Shown piece after piece: positions 22,810 to 34,669 of a DNA stretch of 64,000 nt. The notes beneath the pieces are model-generated. The model was not told where the DNA came from. It saw only the letters and a list, made by a program, of their open reading frames with translations, and made no database searches. Location: the NCBI GenBank assembly GCA_028023455.1, contig JAQFVV010012574.1, positions 417,501 to 481,500 on the forward strand. Direction: 5' to 3'. Positions within the stretch are counted from its first letter, which is position 1, and every line of letters starts with the position of its first letter. The position numbers and the translations under genes are program-made. This DNA comes from Epiperipatus broadwayi. Its lineage: Eukaryota > Onychophora > Udeonychophora > Euonychophora > Peripatidae.

Positions 22810-24095
22810 ATTTTTAAAAATTAACTTCAAATAAATCACAAAAGATTGTATTCGGTTAAGGAGATAATTCCCTGCTGCTTAGATGAAAAATTGAATATAC
22901 TGTCTTCATCGGCAAAAGTTATGCAAACAGAGTTACTAGATATCTTATATTTAAGAAATTTTATTTTTTCTTGTACAGTTTTTGTAAAGATTTTCACCCA
23001 TTTGTATTAAATTCCATATCTAAATTTATAGCAGCAAAACACATCTGATAATATATGCTAAGAATGTCATTTTGTCAAACAATTTATATTTCCTGTTTTT
23101 CAGAATTCGATAGTCATTGAAATTTTTTGATAAAATTGTGATCAATCAGAGTAAGTGCAACTTATTAATCAAACTGAAAATTTATTAACTCTATTATTTA
23201 GCAGCTGCTATAAATCGAAGAACATTAAAAAATACCATAAAGATAGAAAGAAATATAAGAAAATGTTTAATATGAAATTTGTGTTCAATTTTACAAACTA
23301 ACCCATAAATCACATGCGTTATTAACATATATCTCATTATCTTTTAACTTTTATACTGAACTTTTACTTCATAAATGACTTCAACACTTGGCCTAATTAT
23401 AGTCAATTGTATGAAACTCTTCACCACATTTTCTAAAGAAAGAGATCAGTTTAGCATTATTTTAGAATATCTTCGAGATAATCTTTATAGTGTGAAGTCT
23501 GCATTTTTTCACAAAAAGTGTATTCAAGTATAGCACAAAATTATTTTAAATATATTACCATTCATTAGTGTTACTTACCTATTCAACAATTTCTTTGTTG
23601 AGTTGTGTGACATTCAAGCAGTTTTATGGTAATAGTAGTTCAAGTTGATAATAGATGAATAAAAGCAGAATGTGCACATTAGTAAAAGAATTTTTATTTT
23701 CTCAAATGAGTAGATAATTGGATCGTACAGTGCTCTTTAATTGCATCCAAGTGTGGACAGTTAAATTTTATATAATGAATAAATTATAAATTGATTATAA
23801 TTATTCAGTGACCACCACCAGGTTCCTATGCATAGAATAAGGTAATCTGATTTTTTTTCTCTAACTATTTAATCAAGCCGGAAATCAATTTTAGAATCTT
23901 TAATGTCACCAATTTACTACTGCAATAAACAGTGTAAGACAAAACACATCTTCATAATTGTAGATTCAAGAGCATTATATCAAAATGACTCTTTATATAT
24001 TTTAAAAATATTATGAAGTACCCTTGAATTAAAGCTTTATAATATATTTATTGAGAAAAAATCTGTACCTCATTTTTATGTAATAAACAGACAAA
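22810..24095. other. No gene recognised
   Basis: AT-rich DNA between the LINE tail and the mariner. No open frame or repeat family was identified. Confidence 0.5.
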
Positions 24096-24101
24096 ATAAT
24101 A

Positions 24102-25335
24102 TGAGTGGTGCCCAAAAATAAGTTGAATTTTGTAATAAAAAATTGTTTGATCTTATATTTAAGATTTACAAATTGAATATTCTTCAAAATACTCTCCATT
24201 TGATGCAATGCACAAGTATATTCAGAATTTCCATTCTCCCAAGCAGTTCTAAACTCTTGCAGAGTAAAGGTTTTTAATGCTTCAATTGTTTTTTTTTTAC
24301 TTGTCCAAGTACACAAATTGTTTTCTTTTGAGCATGTTATCATTTGGGATGATAAGAAGAAATCACACAGATCAAGACTAAATGAATGTGGCAAATAGAT
24401 AAACTGATTCATAGTATTTTTAGTTTTAAAAAAAATATATATTTAAGGCTTTGTGCACTGATGCCTTGTTGTGGTGAATCCACCATTCCCTACTTTCCCA
24501 CAAATCATAACATTTCTGTCTCATTGCATCACACAAACAATTCAGAATTTATAAAAGAAATGTCTGGATAACAGTTTGATTATGAGAAATAAATTTTGAA
24601 TAAACAATGATGTTTGCATCAAAAAAAAAGAATCAATATTATCTTAACATCAGACAGCACTCACCATGCTTTTTTGGTACATGGTGAATATTAAAAAAAT
24701 CCATTTACTTGACTGCTGCTTTCTCTCAGGTTTTTAAGCACAGCACCAGCTTTAATCAATCTTCAAAAAAAAGGTTAGGATTAATTTTCAAGTGCTCTTT
24801 CAATTCATGATAATCTACTCATGGCTGCTTTTGTTCAGCAATAAGCATCTGATGCACAAATTTTGCTTCAATTCTTCAAAATCCATTAATAGGAACTCCA
24901 GGATATATTAGACAAATCAGCAAGTTTTTTAATCGTTTTGAAATAGTCTTTCTAAATCAGTTCACAATTTCTCAAGATGCTTTCATTCATTCGGTAGATT
25001 GAATATTGCCCCAAGCAATCTTTGTTTGCAATTGACGATTCACTATTACTGTTTTTCCCAGAGCAGCTTTCATGTAAAATTTTTCAATTATTACAACAAT
25101 TTCCCCTGCCATTTTCTCTAACAAAAAAACAGAATTTCATAGTTGTATGTTGTTAAAACTTTTCAATCACAATAAAATTCAACGGATATGCAAAATGCAC
25201 TTTACAAAAAAATTTTCTACATGGTGCCACAATTTTACATAGTGATGTAATTTTACAGATTGATGCAGAAGGGTTCCTGTAACTGGAAGAAGCATATCCA
25301 CCAGCAAACAATTCCAGTTACTTTTGGGTACCTCA
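24102..25335 (-). mobile_element. Complete-length but decayed mariner transposon (copy 2, 1.23 kb)
   Basis: Terminal inverted repeats are visible: left TGAGTGGTGCCCAAAAATAA (24102 onward) and right, read in complement, TGAGGTACCCAAAAGTAACT, each flanked by TA (24100-24101 and 25336-25337), the mariner target. On the minus strand, translated pieces follow the transposase order. A segment like KQQSSQW comes near 24730, then SDVKIILILFF (counterpart of SKVKVMLIVFFD, with the catalytic D lost to a stop) and FVGK-GMVDSPQQG in the HHDNAPAH position. Last comes YLPHSFSLDLCDFFLSS for PHSPDLAPCDFFLF, within the open frame 24412-24029. Several frameshifts and stops make it inactive. Copy 1 at 1589-2427 is a related subfamily. 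Confidence 0.82.
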
Positions 25336-25339
25336 TAGA

Positions 25340-26125
25340 TCTATATAGAAGTAATTTAGTTTTACTAATTATATTCCTAAATTGAAATGTCCTATCATTT
25401 AACTTCTTTAATAACTGTGACAGCAGCTGATTGGACTTCAATAGTTAAGAATGATTTACATTTTCATTTAAAAAATCTTGCAGATTTGCCTGTAAGAGAT
25501 TCAGTTTTTAATCAATACTACAAAATAAAAATCATCAAATGAAGTTGGAAAATGAATTTACATTTTATTTGCAGATAAATTTTTAAAGATAAACTTAAGT
25601 TTTATTACAAGACTTCTTAGTGTTTTCAACTATAATTTATTTCAACAATGGAAATTTTTTACAACTATAATATAATCCAAAATCAATCATTTTTTTTACA
25701 ATGAGATTAATATTTTGATTGTTGCATCAATCCATACTCTCTGCCAGCACAGTATATAATAGCTGCTTTTAAAAAAAAATAAAAGTGAATAATAACTTTA
25801 AATAGACTTATAAAAATTTTGGAATTTTATACAATTTCTCCAGTATATTATGACTTCTTGTTTTAAAAGCACTACCTTTAAACAAAAGAAGTATTGTATC
25901 TACTAATATTACGTTTTACAATATGAAGTTCATATACTAAAAAGACTGAGCACTATTATTTAATATTTGTACATTTCAAACAGATTTAAAATATACTTAT
26001 ATTAGCATATGTGAGATACGCTTTGGTTAAACCAATACTGTCTAATGGCCCATTGTTTATCATTGGTTATTTACTATCTTGCATGATTTATTTTATTACT
26101 AGAGAGTTACACTCATAACTAAAAG
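25340..26125. other. No gene recognised
   Basis: AT-rich DNA. The frame 25253-25441 overlaps the mariner end and is spurious. Confidence 0.5.
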
Positions 26126-26129
26126 TTAC

Positions 26130-26560
26130 AGGACGACTTTTAATATATAGGGTATATGAGCACAGACTTTCACATGACCCGCCATTCTCAACACTATCTC
26201 ATAACACTGATACATTTGAACACATATGTTGAAAAGATAAATAATCACCAATATACGTATTTCATGCTAAACCAGCAATCATCAGTTGGTCCAGATTACC
26301 ATCTCTACACATATATGCTATAAGTGCTCAGATATATATGAAGATATCCAAACCTCATACTTAATAGACAGGCTTCAATCTACTCCACATTCCAACTCTT
26401 CAACCGTCCATCCAACTGAAAATCTGATGATGAGATGCTCAAATGCCACCCTGAGGCCAAGATTCTTGTCACACCCATGTTGACCTAAGATCAATCTGAC
26501 CCCTCATGTACAGGACATAATCCATTTAATACAAATAGAAGGGATGGGCAGACAAACTTT
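26130..26560 (-). mobile_element. Hammerhead family A repeat, copy 3 (best preserved)
   Basis: Plus-strand order: a terminal block (gcacagactttcacatgac), a block around atgttgaaaagataaataat, the hammerhead complement (26240-26300), and then the body (agtgctcag, gacaggcttcaatctactcc, aaaatctgatgatgagatgc, cacacccatgttgac) ending near 26550. The body matches copy 1 at 10360-10590. No protein frame exists; 26286-26483 is a chance frame across ribozyme and body. The ribozyme is encoded on the minus strand. Confidence 0.75.
26240..26300 (-). ncRNA. Type I hammerhead ribozyme, family A, intact core and all three stems
   Basis: Minus-strand reading: outer stem I GGUAAUC; bulge UGG; inner stem I ACCAA; core CUGAUGA (complement of 26279-26285); stem II UGCU-GGUUU-AGCA (complement of 26265-26277); GAAA (complement of 26260-26263); stem III in self-complementary AUACGUAU; cleavage triplet AUA; then UUGGU pairing perfectly with ACCAA, and GAUUAUU pairing with GGUAAUC at all seven positions (two G-U). 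All invariant residues are present. Cleavage is predicted between the complements of 26252 and 26251. The asymmetric stem I bulge and a 5-nt stem II loop offer the loop-loop contact expected in natural hammerheads. Confidence 0.78.
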
Positions 26561-26962
26561 TAAGTGAATAATATAAAGAAAACAACAACAACTAATCAGA
26601 TGGAACTGTTAACTCCTGAATCTGTCACTAAAGTGCTGACATATTACACGCTTTTGAAACAATTTATAGTAGAATTATTTTGCTTTTATTAATATATTGC
26701 GTATTATTATTTTACAAGTATTACATTTCTTTTATGCAATCAGAGATAACAAATGATCCTTAGATAAATACATTAATGATTGTTAATAATTATTTATTAA
26801 GCCTAAAAATTATAATATTATTTTTAGTCGGGGGGGGGTAGATTTAAACTTCTTTAAATGCACTTATTACTTCAATATCACCTTCTTTTTTCAACACCTA
26901 CACAATATCTTTGAATATACTCACACTTCAAACAAAAGAATATATATATATAAGCAAGCGAC

Positions 26963-27217
26963 CCCCAAGATGCATCTCAAATGGACCAGAATTCTCCAAC
27001 TGTCCAAGGGTCACAAAGTCAACTCAAATGCCTATCTTCCTTTATTGTCAAAGTTAATAGGTTACAATGACAGAGTGATTGGATGTGATCCCTAGCATCT
27101 CAATTGAACTAAAGCTCTCTAACTGTCCTATAGTCACAAATGCAACTCAAATTACTTCATCCATCTTCATTCATTATCAAATCAGTAGATTACAATGACA
27201 TGATGAATGATGTGATC
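26963..27217. repeat. Two-unit tandem repeat, period 123 bp
   Basis: Unit 1 has gcatctcaaatgg at 26972; unit 2 has gcatctcaattg at 27095. Other shared blocks are tccaactgtcc versus ctaactgtcc, aggttacaatgaca versus agattacaatgaca, and a closing gatgtgatccct. The copies have diverged moderately. It is more GC-rich than its surroundings and holds no coding potential. The family is unknown. Confidence 0.65.
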
Positions 27218-27219
27218 CC

Positions 27220-30200
27220 TACCACTTCATTAACACAATCTTTCATAAATTTGTAATTGCTCTAGCAGATTAGGCAAGAAGAGATAGCAGAGTTTATCCC
27301 CAAAGATGAACTGACCATTTACGAAAAAGTATAGGAGAGGGAGGGGGAGATAGAGAAGGCATAGTTGTTCAGTTTGCGAAGTTGATTGAACCTATTATTT
27401 TTAATTTTTTTAAAATATAAAACCAAATAAATCTTTTTTTTTTTTTGCTAAAATTATAAACAATAGATAAATTATAGTCCTTTAAGTAAACAATGGTTGT
27501 GATGACGTTTGATGATGTCATCAAAATAGGATTCTTATTTTAACATGTTAAAAAAAAAAGAAAATAGGTCATTCAAAACTGGATCTCCAAGACTAAGACC
27601 ATAATTGTATTTTTAAAGCAAGACTACTCATGCATTGTCCTAATCAAATATAATTATTTATAAAATACAACTTGCAAAAAGTTCTTTAATGAGAATGTTA
27701 ATAATTCTATTTCCAGAAGTATATATATATACTTAAATTAATAGAAGGAAAAAATGTTTTCCTGAGAAGGGATTGACTATAAAACAAATTTTTATCTTTT
27801 ATTATTATTAAAAAATAATAATAACAAAATTTACAATTTTCTTTTACTACATCATTTTTCTCTCTCAGAATCTGCTTTATATGTTTAAATAATTATATTT
27901 GTGCAACAAAGCTTGCTAAGTCAAGAAATGTTTTCTCTTTGAAAGTCTTTTCTCCTTTAATAATATAATTTCAGTCTTAAACACTCACACATTAGGCCTT
28001 ATGCGAGTTAACATCCCAGGCATGAATTGTTCAACTACCCTTTCCTCTTTTACTCACTTTCACGAAAATTATTGTCATATCTTTAGACGGAATAAAATAC
28101 AATTAGAATCATGCTCTTTGAAGACTATTGGCTAAATTTTAATAAACTTAGAAAGGAAATTCCATTATACGAATACTCTCAAATAAAACTGAAATAAAAT
28201 AGTAATTTTAATAAAATTGTATCAAAATGCAATTTTAATGTAAAAATTCATTTAAAATATATACACACACATGTATTGAAAAATCCGTTTGAAAAAGTCA
28301 TATATACGTCTAATAGATTAAAATAATCGTGAGCATGAAAATTATAAATAATCACATGGTTTGCTGCTAGAAAGGTCATGTATTGTTCAGACATTAAAGC
28401 AAAGGTTGAACATATTAGTTCCATTCAATTGATTGCAACTGAAGTTTCTTTTTTACTTTCTTTAGGTGAGAATTGATCCATTACTCTTTAGTTCTCAAGT
28501 TTGTTTCTCTAATACTCTGCCAAACAGCGCAGGGTATTTCTAAAGTTTAAGTTTTTGGCTAAAATTACCACTGACAATGAGGAATTATTAGTATTGTTTG
28601 CTTGTAGCACTTCGATGTCCAATTATCGGAATCTATCTTTAAGCAATATAGATACACTAAAAAAATAAAAATCAGCAAGTTTGCTGGTTTTTGTCAGTGC
28701 TTGTCTTAACACAAACTTGATTATATTTCACACACCCCCTCTGCACAGAAACGCAGATTACTCATTCTCATTATGCATATATTTTGTAAACAATCTTCAT
28801 TAATCAGATAAGCTAGAATTATCAAATAGTTAAATTTCTATATCATATTGCTAGTCAAATATTTTTTTTATTATCCACTCTCTTACAACGTAAGGAATGA
28901 TTTTTATCCACTTTTGATCTCTAGCCACTCGATGTTCACAAAATTAATGCACACTGAGAAAGAGTGAGCTGAATTCTGCATTGGTACATGGCAGTGATAT
29001 GGTAGACAAATTAAAATTAGGTAACACTGATGTAATCAAAAAATTAAATTAGCAATTTGCCTTTTTTAAAAAAAAGAAGAAACGGACATAAAAAAAAAAA
29101 ACAATTGTAGATTAAAGGGGTTAAGATCTGAAGGTCTCTGGATTGAAGCTCAATGTACTTTTCTGGTGTTCAATTATTACATGATCTTAGGAGCAACAAA
29201 TCATCTATTCTTTTAAATACCAAATATGTATTTAAATTTTGTACTGAAATTATTTAAGTAAAAGAATTTGACCAAGTTACTCCTTTCATCATCTTTCAAT
29301 TAATTAAGTTTCCACCATTGTATGTATTTACAGAAAATATCTTTAATAAAAAAGTATTATTATTTTTTTTATAAAATTGAAGCTTCAATTAGAAATACTT
29401 ACAAAAAACTCAAAGTTGGGCAGTATAATTGTCAAACAAATAAAAAAGAACATCATCATATATGTGGGCATATATGTAGTTTAAATTTTGTTTTGTAAAA
29501 CGTTGTTCTTTTATGGTTTTTCTTTTCTTTTGGAGTTAAAATGGCTTTAATTAATTATGGGAGGTTTTTTTTTCTTTCAAACTACATACATGAAACACAA
29601 ACGTATAAAAAATATAAAAAGAATACAAATATTAGAGAACAAACCATATAGCGAAATAACTTTTTGTGTTAACTCATCGAATCTTTTTTTAAAATTATAA
29701 AACATCAAAATTAAAATCAATAAAACTGTGTAAACTAGGGGGCAATTTTGAAATTTATATATTCACTTTTATTTAATGAGTAGTTAACACAAAGTAGTGA
29801 TATTGATAAAAAAATTGAAAAAAAAAAAAGATTTACAAATGAAACCTAAAAGCAACAACAAAAAGCAATCCCTTTTTGTTATAAGAAAAATAACATATTT
29901 TTACATCATTTTCAACCACTACCAATGCACTAAAATTGAGCCTAAGTTTTTAATCCAGTTTTTTCAATTTATAGCTGGCTTCTCTTTTCCATATCACTCC
30001 AGCAAATTTCCTTATCACATTCATCAATCTCATATACAGATCTCTTTCTAATTCTTTCATAATCTTTTTGGATCTAATTTAAAACTTTAATTATTTAACT
30101 ACTGTTACTTTTGTTTGTTAATCTGTTTGATCTGCTTTATGATACAATATCTTCAAAAATATTTCTTATATTGAAATATGGTTTTCATTTGACAACTCCA

Positions 30201-31500
30201 TTTCAGCCATTTCATTCTATCAATGACATCAATGATTTTAATTTGTTCTTTTGCCCATGTACTTCATTTTTTGTATATTTTGTTGTCTAGTCTGAAGTCT
30301 GTATTGCTTTTCTACAAAGCATTCAAATTTCAATTATGACAAAGCACATTTATTAAAAGGATTCTTTTGTATATATCACATAAATAAAGTAATATAAAAT
30401 TCCTATTAAATACTATTTGATTTTTCTTCTCTTTTTTGATTTGACATCACTAACAATAACTGTTTTACTTTTCGCATAATGAATTATATTGAAAGTATCT
30501 ACTAAGCAAGGGAATAAATTATCATGTGACAACTTATTTCTTAATACAAAATTGTTCTCAATGCAAAAGTGAAATGTAACTATATTAAATATAAATTATA
30601 GCACATTTTGCTATTTTTATTTTTAAGAATTTTGTATTATCAGCTTTTACCTATCGGTGGATAATTTCCAAAAGTTTTTATCGTCAGCCAATGACCTATG
30701 AGTCATAGGTTACTAATCTCTAATAAAAGCATAATTCATAAATAGCTTTATTGCTTTATTTCAATGTAAAATTTTATTTTAGAAATTCAAATAAGAGGAA
30801 TATCTTTCAATGAACAGATGAAGAATATTACTGAGAGCAGCATTAAACAGTATTATAAAAACTATACTAGTGTATTAATTTTAAAAAAAAATGTTAATGG
30901 TTTAAAAGTTCTGCTTGGTTTAAGTACAATTGCTGATTGGCAGGCCGTGGAGTTCAAACACATAGATTATATCATCAGACCTGTTTCTTCTGGCATTTGA
31001 ACTTTTTATAAACTTCCTAGCAATAAACCAATCAATTATTTTTTTGCTATGGGTAGTTTAGAAATGAAGTTGTAGACTAAAGGGTTCAAATTTTATAAAT
31101 CATGATTTAACTATCACTTTTGTCCTTCAAACTTCAAATGATCTCCCAAGCAGCACCAAACCATTGAATTTTATTATTTTAATTTTTTAAAAGAAAAAAG
31201 TTATGCATAAAATTAGAGCACAGTTTTTACACATAAACAAAAAACTAGGTAATCAACAACTCTTTAGTACAGGGCATTGACTAACATTAAATAAAAACAT
31301 CTTGCAAAACACCATGCATACAATAATTAGCATTAGTCAAATAAAATATCTAAAAAAACTTAAAGTCACCATTCAAGGATGCTAATACAACTTTTAAAAT
31401 TGGTTAAAATAAGCTCTTGTGAATTTACAATAATGGGTGACTTTTAATAAGCAGGATTTAACTTTTGAAGCAATTACAAATTTACTAATATTTTTTTTTA
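27220..31500. other. No gene recognised; one short SINE-like scrap
   Basis: Mostly AT-rich. A segment near 27290-27410 (gggagggggagatagagaagg) is relatively GC-rich but unrecognised. At 29105-29180 a tRNA-like scrap (agattaaagggg, ctggattgaagctcaatg) resembles 18370-18440. Frames 29797-30051 and 30818-31000 show no domain I recognise, and their AT-driven composition gives no support. Confidence 0.45.
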
Positions 31501-31504
31501 TTAC

Positions 31505-32480
31505 TGGATTTTGACGGGAATTAATCAATCAATAGTATTCCGCCCCATGGACAAGTCCAGATGGCTGTCACATCACAATTAATTCATTTCCCCACTCCAT
31601 TTTCTTCATTGCCAAGCTCTTCAATTCCACATAACTCTTCCCATCTCTTATATCATACATCATTGTCAATCTTTTCCATGCTTTCTTCTTGTTTCCATTC
31701 ACTATTTCCTCCAAAACATCTTTCATTTAAATTATATGTTATCTTTAATATATGTCCAATTCAGTTACTCTTTCTATTTCTAATTTCCTCAATCAATCTT
31801 GTTTATTTCATTTACTCTTTTCAAAACTTCTGCATTTGTTATTTTGTTTGTCCAACTTATTTTTTCTATCATTCTTCATGACCACATTTCAAAGGCTTCC
31901 AATCTGTTCTTATTTTTATTATTTAATGTTCACATTTAATAACCATACAATAGTACACTCCACCCATTGCATTTGATTAATCTTTTCCTTAATTCTTTCT
32001 TCAAAGGTTTACAAAATATTTTTTTCTTAATAAATGCCTCCTTTATCAATGCTATTCTTCTTTATCTTCATCTTCATTCCTTCCACTCTCACTCAATCAA
32101 CTACCTAAATATTTAAATCCCTTTACCTGTTGAATTGTAATATTATGGAGTTCAACTTACAGTCCTTTTTCATTTCTCACTATCTATAAAAACTTAATTT
32201 TCTCAATATTAATCTTTATTCTATATTCCATACATTCTTCTTCTAATTTATTTAACATATTCTGAAGACATTTTTCATCTTCATCTATAAGAGCTTTATT
32301 TTATCATTCTATCTCCAACATTTTCTCCTCCACAGTTTAAATAATTATTTAATATGTCATTTAAATAAATATTGAAAAGAACAGGTAACATACTGCATCC
32401 TCATCTAACTCCTCTTTTTATATTTACTTCATCGGTATCATTATTCTCTAATCTAATTCTTATTCTTCACTCAGATATGT
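31505..32480 (-). pseudogene. Decayed non-LTR reverse transcriptase fragment
   Basis: Minus-strand translation with stops and frameshifts gives the reverse transcriptase palm and thumb order. From about 32420 it reads RGVR-GCSMLPVLFNIYLNDIL; then, about 32270, LNKLEEECMEYRIKINIEK; near 32130 a KGFKYLG-like block; and finally YGYM-TLNNKNKNRLEAFEMW and IRNRKSNWIGHILK in the C-terminal tail that many LINEs share. The YADD box itself is corrupted. The fragment starts within the reverse transcriptase, so the endonuclease is missing. The clade is not assigned; it is distinct from the RTE at 44.6 kb. Confidence 0.72.
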
Positions 32481-32736
32481 ATTCCAAATCAATCTTCTCT
32501 CTTAAAAATACATCTTTATTTTTTTAAGATAGCCAGTGCATAAATAAGAAGTCAATCATCTAAAATTATTTTTCATCAACATATATTTTTTGCTGAAACA
32601 TTAACTAGTAAGATATTAATTATAAAATATTTCTTTAACTATTGAACATATTAATATTTATCCCATGAAATTATGATATTATAGCAATTATCTCATATGC
32701 TTGTTTTAGAGAATGATTTTGAAAAATATATTTTAT

Positions 32737-32866
32737 AATTATAGATACCTTTTTTTTTCCCCAAGTGTCATAGCATCGACCGGGACGCGAACCCGCAACC
32801 CGGGCAACTGCTTGTAAGGCAGCCACACTGACCTCTCAACCACCAATGCAAGACAATTATAGATAC
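32737..32866 (-). mobile_element. tRNA-derived SINE with 12-bp target-site duplication
   Basis: Between two exact copies of aattatagatac (32737-32748 and 32855-32866) lies a 106-bp minus-strand insertion: a tRNA-like unit (complement of 32849-32772), a short tail like atgacacttgggg, and an A9 tail. The tRNA part has A box TGGTTGAGAGG, B box GGTTCGCGTCC, a seven-pair acceptor stem (two G-U) and an anticodon arm CTGC-CTTACAA-GCAG. The 11-nt variable region and the GTGGTTGAGAGGTCA D-arm recall class II tRNAs (Leu/Ser), although the anticodon position reads TAC. The intact duplication and A tail make this a young retroposed SINE and argue against a functional tRNA gene. Confidence 0.88.
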
Positions 32867-32869
32867 TTT

Positions 32870-33660
32870 ATTTGTATGGATAAAATCTCATAATAAGTAA
32901 AATTTTAATCAATTTTTCAAATGTTAAATAAATTTGTAAAGAAACTTTGTAAAATTCAACAATGGTGAGAATGATAGACTGAAGAGTTGAAGGCTATTAA
33001 ATCATTAATTCCCAGCTTATAAAAATAAAAAGTAGTCAACCTCACATGACTTCTCAGGCAATTAATTATGTAACAACTTTTATTTGTAATCCCATGAACT
33101 TACTAATTCATAAGAGTATGATACTTCTGCTACCAGTAATGAAAATGTCATCATACTGCAATTGTATTTTTTACTTTTAATGTCAGAATATCAATACCCA
33201 TCTGATCAATTCAGACCAATCTGAGACATTCACTTAACATCCAAATGATAATCAGGTATTCATATATTAAACAACAGTAAAGATATGAAAAAGTTGTTTA
33301 TACACTTCACTGAACATTGCATTTTAAATCCATTATGACCCTAAGTGGTCATTGAACAAAATATTAATAATCCTAACATTGTTTAACTTCAGTGATCAAA
33401 TGGAATAGTCTTAAATCTCCATCTTTAGCTTTAAAAAAAAGAAAATGACTCCTTTTTTGGTCTTCTCAATTGCAGTGACATTCATTTATCTAAAACTCAT
33501 CCCTATGTTGATAAATTTTTAAGATAATTTTATTGTTTGCACCAAGCCAATAGTTTATAATGCTAAAAATGTTTTGTTTATTTAGCATATGGATTTTTTA
33601 AGCCAAGTTAAGTATTAATAAAATGTTCTAAGGAAACCTGTGAAAATCTAATTAGAGAAT
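32870..33660. other. No gene recognised; short repeat shared with 36430-36560
   Basis: AT-rich. The block 33090-33200 (accagtaatgaaaatgtcat, then actgcaattgtattttt) resembles 36490-36560 (accagtagtgaatgaaggtt, then acaatcgtgtttttttt). The element class is unknown. Confidence 0.4.
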
Positions 33661-33679
33661 TGATTCACTGGTGGCTTTA

Positions 33680-34665
33680 TTGTTCTTTAATTCTACCACT
33701 GTAGCTATAGATTCAACAGTAATAAACCATGTGTTTTATCTTTTGTTTTTATATAAATCTGTGACTGCTAAATTTCATTTATGAAGCAGATGAGCACAAG
33801 GACAATGCTTATATTGAATCTGTTGATGATCTTTCAGTTACATCCAGATTAATCAAATCCAACTGGTTTTAATTGTATTTGTAAATATATATTGGACTAT
33901 TTCCATCTAACTAATATTAAGTATTGAATGTGTTTAAAAAAATTTAATTTTATTTAAATATTCCAAATACATTTAATTGTTAGTAATAGCATACAAGTTA
34001 GTATGTGCACAACATTTTGGGAGGTATTATTCTCCTCTCTTCTTCAAATGTTGGTGGCCTGACTAATGATAGTACTTGCATGGAAATTGAACCTGGATCC
34101 TTAGATTCTTGAATATTGGATTTTAAGGTGATGCTCTAACCAAACATGTACATATACTAACTTGTGTGACATTACTAACAGTTGAATGTAAGTGAAATAT
34201 TTAAATGAAATTATATTTTTCTAAGACATCCAATGTGTGATATTAGATATGAAAATAGTCCAATATATAAATACAACTAATATATCATCATCATAAAATT
34301 TCAGGAAAACACCAGCTGGTTTTATTGTTAGATTGAGAAAAATAAATTGGGTGGAAATTTTATAAGAATTCTACTTTTTATGGAATAATTCTTTGATTAT
34401 AGACTCTTGGTTGAATATTTAAAAAGAGATATTGATTTGGGATGAATCTTAGGTAGTGAAACTAGATCTTGAATTATTGGCAAATTTAACCTGCTTAACA
34501 CAGTTTTCTACATTTTCTATGAACCAACTTCTAATATCTAATGATGGAATATGTAAAGGGACAGAAAATAAACTTACTTATATCAGTAGTATTTTTTGGG
34601 ATAATGTTGAATTGATTATCCAGAAGTTTGGTCGTGAAACTTTTTATCCAAACTGGATATTATGA
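33680..34665 (+). repeat. Dispersed repeat of unknown class, copy 2 (interrupted by a MITE)
   Basis: Partner of 21770-22260. The segments 33680-33875 and 34280-34560 together align with the first copy, and the MITE at 33876-34273 lies between them. This shows the order of insertion. Confidence 0.5.
33876..34273. mobile_element. MITE-like element with terminal inverted repeats of about 130 bp around a tRNA-like core (copy 3)
   Basis: The left arm runs from gtatttgtaaatatatattgg (33876) through ggactatttccatc and caagttagtatgtgcac (about 34016). It mirrors the right arm (about 34145-34273), which in complement reads attggactattttcatatc and acaagttagtatatgtac. The core (34080-34150) in minus orientation has ttggttagagcatcacc and ccaggttcaatttcc, close to the A and B boxes of a tRNA. 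The core is therefore SINE-like while the ends look like a cut-and-paste element. Copies 1 and 2 are at 6160-6696 and 11935-12380. Confidence 0.72.
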
Positions 34666-34669
34666 ACTA

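Noticed and set aside
26286-26483. 65-codon plus-strand frame
   Set aside because: It spans a ribozyme complement and the body of a dispersed repeat and is not conserved at 10.1 kb.
30976-30984. CTGATGA on the minus strand near 30.98 kb
   Set aside because: It is followed by TATAATC with no stem II and no GAAA at the right distance.
31561-31976. Plus-strand frames of 106 and 74 codons rich in F, S and L
   Set aside because: They are the complement of a decayed reverse transcriptase on the minus strand.
32772-32849. A working tRNA gene
   Set aside because: It has an A tail and an exact target-site duplication and mismatches in the T stem, so it is a retroposed SINE.
34456-34665. 69-codon plus-strand frame
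   Set aside because: It lies in a dispersed repeat; the partner copy at 22.1 kb has no matching frame.
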